Shown piece by piece: positions 40,395 to 49,952 of a stretch of 64,000 nucleotides of DNA. The stretch spans positions 1,736,001 to 1,800,000 of the forward strand of contig JAWKIJ010000001.1 in the NCBI GenBank assembly GCA_041394325.1, read 5' to 3'. The stretch comes from JAWKIJ01 sp041394325 (GTDB taxonomy: Bacteria > Actinomycetota > Acidimicrobiia > Acidimicrobiales > Microtrichaceae). Each line of letters opens with the position of its first letter. The first letter of the stretch is position 1. Below the pieces are notes generated by a model. That model searched no databases. It was given only the letters and a program-made list of their open reading frames with translations, and was not told the DNA's origin. The position numbers and the translations under genes were made by a program.

Positions 40395-41636
40395 ATGGAC
40401 CTGACCTATCCCCCCGAGGCCGAGCAGTTCCGCGTCGAGATCCGCGCCTGGCTCGAGGAGAACCTTCCGGACGGGTGGTTCGAGGAGGGCTTCTCGATGG
40501 CCCCCGAGGAGAAGAAGGCCTTCAACGAGGAATGGACCCGGAAGCTGTTCGACGGCGGATGGATCTGCGCGACCTGGCCCAGGGAATACGGCGGCAAGGG
40601 CCTGAGCACCATCGAGGGTGTGGTGCTCAGCGAGGAGTTCGCGCGGGCGCGGGCACCGATGCGTGCCGACTTCTTCGGGGACACCCTCGTGGGACCGACG
40701 ATCCTGATGAACGGGACCGAGGAGCAGAAGAAGTACTTCCTGCCGCGGATACTCGACGGCTCCATGCGCTGGTGTCAGGGATTCTCCGAACCGAACTCGG
40801 GCTCGGACCTGGCGTCGCTGACGACCGCCGCGGTGCTCGACGGTGACGAATGGGTGATCACCGGACAGAAGGTCTGGACCACCCAGGCGCAGTTCGCCGA
40901 CTACTGCTTCGTCCTCGCCCGGACCGATCCGGACGTGAAGATCCAGGCGGGCATCTCCTACCTGCTGGTGCCGATGCGCCAGCCCGGCGTCGAGGTCCGG
41001 CCGATCGTGCAACCCGACGGCACCGCGGAGTTCAACGAGGTGTTCTTCGACGGTGCGCGCTGCCCGGTCGGCAACGTGGTCGGCGGACTCAACAACGGCT
41101 GGAAGGTGGCGAACGACACGTTGGGCTTCGAGCGGGGGATGTCCGCGACGACCGGTCATCGCCGGTTCGAGGAGGAGTATCGCCGTATGGTGCGTGCCGC
41201 GTCCGCGAACGGGGCCATCGAGGACCCACTCGTGCGGCAGCGCCTCATGAGGTACTGGTCCAAGATCCAGATCCTGCGGATCAACGGGCTGCGCAACCTG
41301 ACGGCCGCCCTCACCGGAAAGCGCGATGCGGGGACGATCGCGTTGGGCGCGACGAACAAGATGTTCTGGTCCGAGATGCACCAGGAGGCGATGAACCTCG
41401 CTCTCGACATCTTCGGGCCGGCGTCGATGCTGGTGAGCACCGGGGCCGAGGACGGTTGGCCGGGCAAGGTGGTGGTCGACCCTCGTGACGACTATGTCGT
41501 CTCGCCGATGATGTCGGCCTTCTTCTTCAGTCGTTCCGAGACGATCTGGGGTGGAACCAGCCAGATCCAGCGAAACATCGTGGGGGAACGGGTGTTGGGC
41601 CTCCCCCGCGAACCGAAGGTGGCGCCGAAGGGCTGA
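40395..41636 (+). CDS. Acyl-CoA dehydrogenase
   Basis: The 413-residue protein has the acyl-CoA dehydrogenase N-terminal, middle and C-terminal domains. FAD- and substrate-binding motifs include WCQGFSEPNSGSDLASL, the hairpin VITGQKVWTTQAQFADYC and the C-terminal SETIWGGTSQIQRNIVGERVLG. In place of the usual catalytic Glu the end reads IWGGTSQIQ, as in families where the base lies elsewhere. It dehydrogenates an acyl-CoA and passes electrons to ETF, which is encoded at 33-35 kb. The ATG has an AAGAAT hexamer six bases upstream and no ribosome binding site. Confidence 0.9.
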   Translation: MDLTYPPEAEQFRVEIRAWLEENLPDGWFEEGFSMAPEEKKAFNEEWTRKLFDGGWICATWPREYGGKGLSTIEGVVLSEEFARARAPMRADFFGDTLVGPTILMNGTEEQKKYFLPRILDGSMRWCQGFSEPNSGSDLASLTTAAVLDGDEWVITGQKVWTTQAQFADYCFVLARTDPDVKIQAGISYLLVPMRQPGVEVRPIVQPDGTAEFNEVFFDGARCPVGNVVGGLNNGWKVANDTLGFERGMSATTGHRRFEEEYRRMVRAASANGAIEDPLVRQRLMRYWSKIQILRINGLRNLTAALTGKRDAGTIALGATNKMFWSEMHQEAMNLALDIFGPASMLVSTGAEDGWPGKVVVDPRDDYVVSPMMSAFFFSRSETIWGGTSQIQRNIVGERVLGLPREPKVAPKG

Positions 41637-41743
41637 GCGCACCGCACTCCCGCGTGCGAGGGGCGTCGCGGCCACCGGTTCGTGCCGGGCGGCGTTCGGC
41701 TCCGGAGAATGGGGGTGTCCACGGGGGGCGCGATCAGGTCGGG

Positions 41744-41749
41744 TAGCCT
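41744..41749 (+). promoter_or_regulatory. -10 element (TAGCCT) for the LCP gene
   Basis: TAGCCT is eight bases before the GTG at 41758. Confidence 0.45.
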
Positions 41750-41757
41750 CGACCACC

Positions 41758-43476
41758 GTGCCCGTCCCGCCTCGCGACCGCGATCCGCGGCGGCCCCACC
41801 CCGTGGGCCCCGGGCGGCGAGTCCCGACACCGGCCGAACGCGGTGAGCGTCCTCGCTGGGCGGTGGAGCCTCGGGGAGCGACGAGCGGGCCGGTGATCGA
41901 CCGCGATCCTCCTCCCCGGGTCGAGGACGGGCCGAGGACGAGCCGCGCGGGCACCGGGGCCGGGTCCGGGAGTCGCGGTCGGGGTCGACCGTCGGGTCGT
42001 GACGTTCGACGCGTCGAAGGAGGATCGCCTGCGGCAACCCCCGCCGCGGCGCGGCTTGCCGCACGGCGGCGTCGCGGACGAGTCGCCGCGGCGATCTTCG
42101 GGGTGGTCGCCCTCGTCGCCGGCGGGCTGCTCGCGTACGGTGTCTACCGCTTCAACAGCATTCGTCGCGTCGACGTCGACCTTCAGTCCGCGGTGCTCAC
42201 GAAACCACAGAACTTTCTGATCGTGGGCAGCGACACCCGCGACCTGGCCGATCGGTCCACCTCCGACGCCGGCAACATCTTCGGCCGGGGTGGGAGCGAT
42301 GTTCCCGATGGCCAGCGTGCCGACACGATCATGGTCGCTCGGATCGACCCGAGGACAGCGACGGTCGAGACGCTCTCGCTGCCGCGCGACCTGTGGGTCG
42401 ACGTCGGGAGTCGACAGGGTCGGTTGAACAGCGCGTACAGCAGCGGTGTGCAGACCTTGGTGGACACCATCCAGAACGACTTCGGTATTCCGATCCACCA
42501 CTACGTCGAGGTCAACTTCACCGGATTCAAAGGTCTCGTCGACGCGCTCCGCGGCGTGATGCTGTACTTCGACCGTCCCGTCCGTGATCGCAACAGCGGT
42601 CTCTACATTCCGAAGAAGGGGTGCTACAACCTCAACGGCCAACAGGCCCTCGCCTTCGCCCGGTCGCGCCATCTCCAGTTCTCCAACGGGGTGCGCTGGG
42701 TGTCCGACGGCTCCGGTGACATGGGTCGGATCACCCGTCAACAGGTGTTCATCCGTCACGCGATGAAGAAGGTTGCAGGACTCGGGTTGGGCGACGTCGG
42801 CACCCTGCAGGTGCTCAGTTCCATCGCGGCGGACAACCTCGTGATCGACAACACGTTGGGCGTGTCGGACATGTTCACGTTGGCCAAGCGCTTCAAGAAC
42901 TTCGATCCGGCGAAGATGGTCGTGCATCGCCTCCCGACGACGCCGTTCCAGACCGCCAGCGGAAGCTCCGTGTTGCGGGTCAACGCGGAGGCCTCCAAGG
43001 AGGTGCTCGACCTCTTCGGTGGTCGGGCCCGCACCACGTCGACTCCGACGACGACGGCCCCGGCCCCGGACCCGAGGTCGATCACCGTCGACGTCCTGAA
43101 CACCACCTCGACGGCCGGTCTCGCGCGGAGGAGTGCGGACGAACTGAGGCGGGCCGGTTTCACCATCGGTACGACCGGCAACGCGACGAGGGTGCCGAAG
43201 ACGGTCGTCGCCTACGGTCGTGGTGCCGAGGCCGCCGCGGGGGTCGTCGCGAAGTCCATGGAGGGCTCGGTGGCGACCGCCTCGGACCCGGCGTTGTCGA
43301 CGGGTGCCGTGGTGGTGCACCTGGCGGGACCGATCCGAGTCACCGACGCCGCGTTGCGCGCGGCGATTCAGCCCTCGGACTCCTCCACCCCGAAGACCTC
43401 CGCGCCGGTCGATCCGACCCAGGTCGACATCGGCGTGCGACTCGGCGACCCTCCTCCCGGTATCACCTGCGGCTGA
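41758..43476 (+). CDS. LytR-CpsA-Psr (LCP) family cell-wall glycopolymer ligase with LytR_C domain
   Basis: The 572-residue protein has a long basic, proline-rich cytoplasmic N-terminus (about 1-105), one membrane helix (about 109-132) and an extracellular LCP domain. The domain shows NFLIVGSDTR, GQRADTIMVARIDP, LPRDLWVDV, YVEVNFTGFKGLVDAL and LNGQQALAFARSRH. A C-terminal LytR_C domain (ITVDVLNTTSTAGLA) and a Thr-rich linker complete it. It attaches phosphoprenyl-linked glycopolymers to peptidoglycan. The conserved Arg and Asp residues of the active site are present. Confidence 0.9.
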   Translation: MPVPPRDRDPRRPHPVGPGRRVPTPAERGERPRWAVEPRGATSGPVIDRDPPPRVEDGPRTSRAGTGAGSGSRGRGRPSGRDVRRVEGGSPAATPAAARLAARRRRGRVAAAIFGVVALVAGGLLAYGVYRFNSIRRVDVDLQSAVLTKPQNFLIVGSDTRDLADRSTSDAGNIFGRGGSDVPDGQRADTIMVARIDPRTATVETLSLPRDLWVDVGSRQGRLNSAYSSGVQTLVDTIQNDFGIPIHHYVEVNFTGFKGLVDALRGVMLYFDRPVRDRNSGLYIPKKGCYNLNGQQALAFARSRHLQFSNGVRWVSDGSGDMGRITRQQVFIRHAMKKVAGLGLGDVGTLQVLSSIAADNLVIDNTLGVSDMFTLAKRFKNFDPAKMVVHRLPTTPFQTASGSSVLRVNAEASKEVLDLFGGRARTTSTPTTTAPAPDPRSITVDVLNTTSTAGLARRSADELRRAGFTIGTTGNATRVPKTVVAYGRGAEAAAGVVAKSMEGSVATASDPALSTGAVVVHLAGPIRVTDAALRAAIQPSDSSTPKTSAPVDPTQVDIGVRLGDPPPGITCG

Positions 43477-43498
43477 TCACCCACCGGCCTCGGGACGG

Positions 43499-44730
43499 TC
43501 AGGGTTCGAGACGGACTGCGTGACGCTTGCCGCGCTGGAGCACCGATCCGGCGACCGACTCCGGATCGAGTGGGCCGTCGGCCTCCACCCGTGTGCCGTC
43601 GAGGCGAACCGCGCCCGAGGCGATCATGCGTCGTGCCTCACCTCTCGACGCGCACAGACCCGACGCGACCAACACATCCACCACCGAAGGGTGCCCGTCG
43701 GTCGACATGGCCGATCGCATCGTGAACGCGGGTACCGATCCGGTGTCGATCTCACGGCGGCGGAACCTGCGGTCGAATGCCTCCGCGGCGGCGTCGGCCG
43801 CCTCGGACCCGTGATACAGCTCGACCACGCGATGTGCGACGGCGCGTTTGGCGGCGAACGGATCGGTCTGCACCAGACTCCCGGAGGCCTCCAGCTCTGC
43901 CGCCGACCAGCCGCAGCACAGCGCCGCGTACTCCTCCACGAGGTCGTCGGAGATCGACAGGATCTTGCCGTACTGCTCGTCGGGTGGGTCGCCGATCGCG
44001 ATGTAGTTGCCGAGCGACTTACCCATCTTCTCGGCCCCGTCGGTGCCGCGCAGCAGTGGGACGGTCATCACGATCTGGGCCGGCTTGCCGAGCGCGCTCT
44101 GGAGCTGGCGTCCCATCAGGTTGTTGTAGGTCTGGTCGGTGCCACCCAACTCGACGTCGGAATCGACGAACACCGAGTCGAGGCCCTGCATGAGCGGGTA
44201 CATGAACTCCATCAACGAGATCGGCCGACCGGCCTTGTAGCGCTTGGCGAAGTCGTCCCGCTCCAACAACCGGGCGACGGTGACCAGACGCGAGTATCGG
44301 AGGATCTCGGAGAAGTCCATCGTCGCGAGCCACTCGGAGTTGTGTCGCACCTCGAGGCGGTCATCGCGAAGGATCGTCCGGACCTGGTCGAGATAGGTGG
44401 CGGCGTTGGCCAACGTCTGCTCGCCGTCGAGCACCCGGCGGACCTCGTTGCGGCCGGTCGGGTCCCCGACGCGTCCCGGTGAAGTCACCGACGATCAACA
44501 CGGCGGTGTGGCCAAGGTCCTGGAAACGACGCAGCTTTCGCAGGACGACCGCGTCCGAGCGTCAACTCGGTTCCCGACGGGTCGATTCCGAGCTTCACCC
44601 GCAGTGGTCGGTGCTGGTCCGAGGCGGTGCGCAACCGCTCACCGAGCTCGTCACGGGGAAGGACGTCCGCGGTACCCGCGCAGAGATCGTCGAGTGCTTC
44701 GGCAAGATCGGCGGGCAGGGGCAGGGACAT
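43499..44730 (-). pseudogene. tyrS: Tyrosyl-tRNA synthetase, interrupted by two apparent frameshifts
   Basis: The protein starts at the ATG at 44730. Its first frame ends in VKLGIDPSGTELTLG, the segment before the HIGH-type motif. The middle frame gives VVLRKLRRFQDLGHTAVLIVGDFTG. The third frame has VGDPTGRNEV, NLMGRQLQSALG, the KMSKS-like EKMGKSLGNYI and a C-terminal S4 RNA-binding domain (MIASGAVRLDG). The breaks are near 44571 and 44485. No other tyrosyl-tRNA synthetase was seen here and the enzyme is essential, so both breaks are likely indel errors in the sequence. Confidence 0.88.
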
Positions 44731-44818
44731 GGTTGGGATGTCCGGCGGCGGACCGGTGGCCGGTGGGCCGACGGGTCCACGTTCGGGGACGTCGGGTGGT
44801 TGACGTTCGGGCGGGAAG

Positions 44819-44890
44819 TGCCCTCGGCGCGATTCGAACGCGCGCACACGCCTCCGGAGGGCGATGCTCTATCCCCTGAGCTACGAGGGC
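44819..44890 (-). tRNA. tRNA-Arg (anticodon CCG)
   Basis: The reverse strand folds as a 72-nt cloverleaf. Acceptor GCCCTCG pairs with CGAGGGC, the D-arm is GCTC/GAGC, the anticodon loop is CTCCGGA with anticodon CCG, and the T-arm is GCGCG-TTCGAAT-CGCGC. A is the discriminator and the 3-prime CCA is not encoded. The outermost anticodon-stem pair is a T-T mismatch. It would read CGG arginine codons. It lies upstream of the divergent argS gene. Confidence 0.88.
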
Positions 44891-44973
44891 GGGCCGCCAC
44901 ACGTTAGCGGCCGCAGAGCCGACCCGGGAGAGCCTCGGCCGCAACGGCATCGGGGTGCGGACCCGCGACGATC

Positions 44974-44979
44974 TAGTGT
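44974..44979 (+). promoter_or_regulatory. -10 element (TAGTGT) for argS
   Basis: TAGTGT lies 42 bases before the argS GTG. It predicts a leadered transcript of about 35 bases carrying the GGAGG ribosome binding site. Confidence 0.4.
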
Positions 44980-45021
44980 CGCCCGCCGACGGAACGACTT
45001 TCGAATGATGGAGGCGGTCGG

Positions 45022-46713
45022 GTGATTCGCGCCCAGCTACAGGACGCGTTGGCGGCCCAACTCGGTGCGTTGGGCGTCGAGGTGGACGGTCCGGTCCACC
45101 TCGAGGTGCCCGCCAACCGAAGCCACGGCGACTGGTCCTCCAACGTCGCTATGGCCAACGCCCGCCGACTCGGACGGGCACCGCGGGAGCTCGCCGCGGA
45201 GCTCGCCGCGGCGCTCAATGCGTCGCCGCACGACCACGTCGAGTCGGTCGAGGTGGCGGGACCCGGCTTCGTCAACTTCCGGCTTCGTCCGACGTGGCTG
45301 CACGAGGTGCTCCGCGAGGTGATCCTTCACGGGATCGACGGCTTCGCCCGGCCCGACGTCGGCAAGGGCACCAAGGCGTTGGTCGAGTTCGTGTCCGCGA
45401 ATCCGACCGGTCCGCTGCACGCCGGCCACGCCCGCGGGGCGGTCTACGGCGATGCCGTCGCCCGTCTGCTCGAGCGGGTCGGGTACGTGGTGGAACGGGA
45501 GTTCTACATCAACGACCGAGGCGTGCAGATGCGCGCGATGGGTGAGTCGATGCTGGCCCGTGCCCGTGGTCGCGAGGTTCCCGAAAGTGGATATGCCGGG
45601 GAGTACATCGCCGACTGGGCGGCGTTGCTCCCACCCGAGGTGGTCGACTCCGAGGACGACACCACCGCCGTCGCCGCCGCGGTGGAGGTGGGGTACGCCG
45701 CCGCGCTGGCCGACCAGCGGGACGTGCTGGCGGCGTTGGGTATCGCCTTCGACACATGGTTCAGCGAACGGGAGCTCGCGGCGTCGGGTGAGGTGGAGGC
45801 CGCGCTGTCGGACCTCCGCGGGAAGGGTGTCATCGACGACCACGACGGCGCGGTGTGGCTGCGCTCGACCGCGTTCGGCGACGACAAGGACCGGGTCCTC
45901 GTCAAGAGCGACGGCTCCTGGACCTACCTGCTGCCCGACATCGCGTATCACCGCGACAAGTTCGAGCGCGGCTTCGAACTGCTCGTCGACGTGTGGGGAG
46001 CCGATCACCACGGTTACGTACCCCGGATGAAGGCCGCGGTCGAGGCGCTCGGCCATCCACCCGAACAGCTCGACGTGCGGATCACCCAACTGGTCAGGTT
46101 GTTGCGGGACGGCGCGGAGGTGAGGATCTCCAAGCGCACCGGCAACATCGTGGAGTTGCGTGACGTCCTCGACGAGATCGGCCCCGACGCCACGCGCCTC
46201 GTCTACCTCATGCAGTCCGTCGACACTCCCCAGACGGTGGATCTCGGCGTGATCGCGGCACAGTCGATGGACAATCCCGTCTTCTACATCCAGATGGCGC
46301 ACGCACGGCTCTGCTCGATCGAGGGGAAGGCCGCCGAACAGGGGGTCGACGTGGTACCCCTCGTCGGCGTCGACCTTTCGCCGCTCGTACACGACCGCGA
46401 GTTGGAGGTGTTGCGGTGTCTGTCGGGCCTGGAGGTCGTGGTCGAACTCGCCGCCCGCGATCGGGCGCCGCACCGGGTCACCGCATGGCTCCGGACGCTC
46501 GCGGCGGAGATCCACGGCTTCTACCACGATTGCCCGATCCTCCACTCCGACACCGACGACGCAACCCGCCAGGCGCGTCTGTGGCTGGCCCGTGCGGCAC
46601 TGGTCGGCCTGCGCACTGGTCTGTCCCTGTTGGGAGCCTCGGCACCCGAACGCATGGCGAATCTCGACCCGGTCGCGACCGGCGCCGGCACGGCCGACGA
46701 CGAGACGATCTGA
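45022..46713 (+). CDS. argS: Arginyl-tRNA synthetase
   Basis: The 563-residue class I synthetase has an N-terminal additional domain (about 1-115), a HIGH-type motif HAGH at 133-136 and the DALR anticodon-binding C-terminus. A distinctive RISKRTGN block replaces the KMSKS motif. Also present are FYINDRGVQM and YLLPDIAYH. It charges tRNA-Arg, and the tRNA-Arg(CCG) gene stands just upstream on the other strand. The GTG start has GGAGG seven bases upstream. It is followed eight bases later by lysA. Confidence 0.95.
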   Translation: MIRAQLQDALAAQLGALGVEVDGPVHLEVPANRSHGDWSSNVAMANARRLGRAPRELAAELAAALNASPHDHVESVEVAGPGFVNFRLRPTWLHEVLREVILHGIDGFARPDVGKGTKALVEFVSANPTGPLHAGHARGAVYGDAVARLLERVGYVVEREFYINDRGVQMRAMGESMLARARGREVPESGYAGEYIADWAALLPPEVVDSEDDTTAVAAAVEVGYAAALADQRDVLAALGIAFDTWFSERELAASGEVEAALSDLRGKGVIDDHDGAVWLRSTAFGDDKDRVLVKSDGSWTYLLPDIAYHRDKFERGFELLVDVWGADHHGYVPRMKAAVEALGHPPEQLDVRITQLVRLLRDGAEVRISKRTGNIVELRDVLDEIGPDATRLVYLMQSVDTPQTVDLGVIAAQSMDNPVFYIQMAHARLCSIEGKAAEQGVDVVPLVGVDLSPLVHDRELEVLRCLSGLEVVVELAARDRAPHRVTAWLRTLAAEIHGFYHDCPILHSDTDDATRQARLWLARAALVGLRTGLSLLGASAPERMANLDPVATGAGTADDETI

Positions 46714-46721
46714 GCGGCGTC

Positions 46722-48029
46722 GTGAGCGCGATCCCCTTCGACCTCTTGCCCGACTCCTCGGCGGTCGACGGTGACGGCGGCCTCACCGTCGCCGGACTCG
46801 CTCTGACCGAACTCGCCGAGCGTTTCGGCACGCCGCTGTTCGTGTACGACGAGGAACATCTGCGTGCTCGGTGCCGCGAGGCGGTGGCGGCGTTCGGTGA
46901 CGGTGTCGCATACGCGTCCAAGGCGTTCCTCTGCACGGCGATGGCGGCGCTCGCGGCGGAGGAGGGTATGCGCATCGACGTCGCGTCGGGCGGTGAGTTC
47001 CACGTCGTGACCTCGGCGGGTGTCCCGGCCGCTCGCTGTGTGTTCCACGGCAACAACAAGTCGGTGGACGAACTCGCGACGGCGCTTCGTGCCGGAGTCG
47101 GTCGGATCGTCGTGGACAGCTTCGACGAACTCGATCGGTTGGACGCGCTGCTCCATGGCAGCGGACCGTTGTCGGGTGTGGTGGGACGGGTGGACGGCGT
47201 CGGCGGACCCGCGCCGGTGATGATCCGGGTGACACCCGGAATCGAGGTGCACACGTTCGAAGAGGTCCGGACCGGCCAGGAGGACTCCAAGTTCGGCTTC
47301 GGTTGGAGTTCGGGTGCCGCCCACGCCGCGGTCGAACGCTGCCGGCGATCGCCATGGCTCTCGCTCGTCGGCCTGCACGTCCACATCGGCTCCCAGGTGT
47401 TCTCGGTCGACAACTTCGCTCACGCCATCGCGTTGGTGGCCCCGCTGGCCAACGAGCTCGGCCTCGACGAGTTCTGTGTGGGCGGAGGGCTCGGGGTCGC
47501 CTATGTGGTGGGCGAGGAGGCGCCGACGATCTCACAGTGGGCAAAGGCGACCATCGACGCATGCCGGGCACACGGGATCGACTCGACCATCACGGCGGAG
47601 CCCGGGCGTTCCATCGTCGGGTCGGCAGGGGTCACGTTGTACCGGGTCGGCACGATCAAGGACATCCCCGACGTGCGGACCTATGTGTCGGTCGACGGGG
47701 GGATGAGCGACAACCCCCGGCCGGTGTTGTACGGATCGGGCTACGAGACCTTCGCGCCGCGCGCCGTGCTGGCCGACCGGACACGGCGCGTACGGGTGGT
47801 GGGGATGCACTGCGAGTCAGGCGACATCGTCGTCCGCGACGGGCGGGTTCCCGAGGACCTCGCGGTGGGTGATGTGTTGTGCACCCCGGTCACGGGCGCG
47901 TACGGCCATTCGATGGGCTCCAACTACAACAAGGCCCTTCGGCCCGCCGTCGTGTTCGTCCGCGACGGCGCGGCGCGGTTGGTGGTGCGGCGCGAGACCT
48001 ACGAGGACCTGGTGCGCAACGACCTCTGA
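46722..48029 (+). CDS. lysA: Diaminopimelate decarboxylase
   Basis: The 435-residue PLP enzyme has a fold-type III barrel with the PLP lysine at Lys67 in YASKAFLC and HIGSQVFSVDNF. The glycine-rich VGGGLGVAYV, TAEPGRSIVG, and C-terminal MHCESGDIV and GAYGHSMGSNYN motifs are also present. It makes lysine from meso-diaminopimelate. It follows argS as in many actinobacteria and begins at a GTG eight bases after the argS stop. The downstream menG gene is convergent and overlaps the end by 31 bases. Confidence 0.94.
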   Translation: MSAIPFDLLPDSSAVDGDGGLTVAGLALTELAERFGTPLFVYDEEHLRARCREAVAAFGDGVAYASKAFLCTAMAALAAEEGMRIDVASGGEFHVVTSAGVPAARCVFHGNNKSVDELATALRAGVGRIVVDSFDELDRLDALLHGSGPLSGVVGRVDGVGGPAPVMIRVTPGIEVHTFEEVRTGQEDSKFGFGWSSGAAHAAVERCRRSPWLSLVGLHVHIGSQVFSVDNFAHAIALVAPLANELGLDEFCVGGGLGVAYVVGEEAPTISQWAKATIDACRAHGIDSTITAEPGRSIVGSAGVTLYRVGTIKDIPDVRTYVSVDGGMSDNPRPVLYGSGYETFAPRAVLADRTRRVRVVGMHCESGDIVVRDGRVPEDLAVGDVLCTPVTGAYGHSMGSNYNKALRPAVVFVRDGAARLVVRRETYEDLVRNDL

Positions 48030-48760
48030 GCCGGGTCGTGTCGGTCGTCGCGGGTTGCGGTGATGAGTTGCGCGATGCCGACCGACAGGAGGCGTCGCTC
48101 GACGCCGGCGAAACCCACACCGCGGAGCTGGTCGAGCAACTCATCGGCCTCCGGAAGGTAGGCGACCGACCGGGGGAGGTAGCGGTACGCCTCGCGATCC
48201 GACAGCAGGGCACCGATACGGGGCACGACCTTGTGGAAGTAGACGTGGTGTCCCGCGCGCAGTAGTCGGTTGGGTGGTTCGGCCACTTCCAGCAACGCGA
48301 TTCGTCCGCCCGGTCGTACCACCCTGCCGAGCTCCTCGAAGAACGGCGGTAGTGACGCGAAGTTGCGCAGGGCGAATCCGCACGTCGCCCCGTCGACCGA
48401 CGCGTCCGGCAATGGGAGGCGCAACGCGTCGGCCTGGACTCGCGGAAACGGCCGAGGCGCGGCGGCGAGCATGCCGTGTGAACGGTCGACGCCGAGTACC
48501 CGAAAGCCGTTGTCGGCGAGTTCGTGACAGAAGTCGCCGGTTCCACACGCGAGATCGACGAGGAACGAGCCCGGTCGGAGGCCGAGGGCGGCGATCGCCC
48601 GTCGTCGCCAGCCCACGTCCATCCGGAACGTCATCACGCGGTTGACGAGGTCGTAGCGGGGGGCGATCGTGTCGAACATCGACTGGACGGCCACGACCTT
48701 CTCGGTCCCAAGTGGAAGGTCGGCTTCTCCCTCCCGGCGGGTGGATCCCCTCACGGCCAT
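47999..48760 (-). CDS. menG: Demethylmenaquinone methyltransferase (MenG/UbiE)
   Basis: The 253-residue SAM-dependent methyltransferase has the UbiE features. These are FDTIAPRYDLVNRVMTF and WRRRAI at the start, the SAM motif VDLACGTGDFCHEL, DALRLPLPDASVDGATCGFALRN and VRPGGRIALLEVAEP. It methylates demethylmenaquinone in the last step of menaquinone synthesis. It is upstream of menA on the same strand. The ATG at 48760 is supported by TAGTGT seven bases away. An earlier GTG would overlap that hexamer. Confidence 0.9.
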   Translation of the reverse strand: MAVRGSTRREGEADLPLGTEKVVAVQSMFDTIAPRYDLVNRVMTFRMDVGWRRRAIAALGLRPGSFLVDLACGTGDFCHELADNGFRVLGVDRSHGMLAAAPRPFPRVQADALRLPLPDASVDGATCGFALRNFASLPPFFEELGRVVRPGGRIALLEVAEPPNRLLRAGHHVYFHKVVPRIGALLSDREAYRYLPRSVAYLPEADELLDQLRGVGFAGVERRLLSVGIAQLITATRDDRHDPAQRSLRTRSS

Positions 48761-48767
48761 GTGCGCC

Positions 48768-48773
48768 ACACTA
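48768..48773 (-). promoter_or_regulatory. -10 element (TAGTGT) for menG
   Basis: TAGTGT on the reverse strand is seven bases before the ATG at 48760. Confidence 0.5.
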
Positions 48774-48823
48774 GGAGGCCCGGCCCGATGCCGATCGGGC
48801 TCGGTTCGTGTCCGGTTGCGCCG

Positions 48824-49786
48824 TCAGGGCCCTTCCAGCACGAACAGGCCCACTGCCAACAGCACGCCGTAGACCAACTGGGTACGACCCGTCGCGCCGA
48901 GGACGTCGATGAGGTCGCGTCCCCGCGCCCCGCCCAGCACCTTCTGCAACGGCTTGGTGCCCACGAGGATCGCGACGAATGCGAGTGATCCGAGTGGACG
49001 TCCGGAGAGGCCGGCGACGAAGGGGAGCACCACGAATGGCACCAACATGAGCAACGCGTAGAGCACGCGGGTGGATGGGTCGCCGATCCGCACGGCGAGC
49101 GTTCGCTTGCCCGATGCGGTGTCGCCGGGTATGTCCCGGAGGTTGTTCACCACGAGCATCGCGGTGGCGAGTGCTCCGACGCCTATCGACGCCCCCAGGC
49201 TGAGCGCGCTCGCGGCTCGGGTCTGCACGTAGGTCGAGCCCACGGTCGCGACCACTCCGAAGAACACGAACACGAACGCTTCGCCGAAACCCGCGTACCC
49301 GTACGGCCGGGGGCCGCCTGTGTAGAGGTAGCCGGCGGCGACCGCGGCGACCCCGACCGGCACGAGCTCCCATCCGACCAGGAGCACCAGCGTGAACCCG
49401 GCGGCGACCGCGGTGCCGAACGCCGACACCATCGCCCACCGCACCGCGTCGGCGCTCGCCAGGCCGTTGCCCACCAGGCGCGGCGGGCCGACCCGTTTCG
49501 TCGGGTCGTCGGTGCCGCGACGACCGTCCGAGAGATCGTTGGCGTAGTTGGTTCCGACCTGGAGGGCCAACGCGACCACCATCGCCAACGCGGCACGGCC
49601 CCAACTCACCGAACCGACGGCGAGTTCGAATCCACGGTGGCCGGTCGTAGGTGTGGCCGCCGCCGCGGTGCCCACCAGGACCGGCACGACCGCGGCGGGG
49701 AGTGTGCGTGGTCGCGCGCCGAGCAACCAGACCCGCCAGCCCGGTTCGGACGTGTGCGCGGCCCGCCCGGTGCCTCCTACGCCCAT
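48824..49786 (-). CDS. menA: 1,4-dihydroxy-2-naphthoate polyprenyltransferase
   Basis: The 320-residue UbiA-family membrane enzyme has about nine helices. The first Asp-rich motif, NYANDLSDGRRGTDD, binds prenyl diphosphate through magnesium. The second motif region is NNLRDIPGDTASGKRTL, which also carries Asp residues. It joins a polyprenyl chain to 1,4-dihydroxy-2-naphthoate. It lies directly upstream of menG on the same strand. TACTGT ten bases before the ATG is a possible -10. Confidence 0.92.
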   Translation of the reverse strand: MGVGGTGRAAHTSEPGWRVWLLGARPRTLPAAVVPVLVGTAAAATPTTGHRGFELAVGSVSWGRAALAMVVALALQVGTNYANDLSDGRRGTDDPTKRVGPPRLVGNGLASADAVRWAMVSAFGTAVAAGFTLVLLVGWELVPVGVAAVAAGYLYTGGPRPYGYAGFGEAFVFVFFGVVATVGSTYVQTRAASALSLGASIGVGALATAMLVVNNLRDIPGDTASGKRTLAVRIGDPSTRVLYALLMLVPFVVLPFVAGLSGRPLGSLAFVAILVGTKPLQKVLGGARGRDLIDVLGATGRTQLVYGVLLAVGLFVLEGP

Positions 49787-49952
49787 GGTGCAGCGGACAG
49801 TAGCGGTCGACGGGCGCGCGAGTCGCCGCCCGGGTCACTCCCCGCGGAGAGGACCATCCCCGATTTCGTGTGAGGCGCTGCTTAGGCTGCGGACGCCGCC
49901 GACGTCGCGGTCGCCACCCGGCTCCGGGGGGTGTGGAGCAACGGAGGTACCG

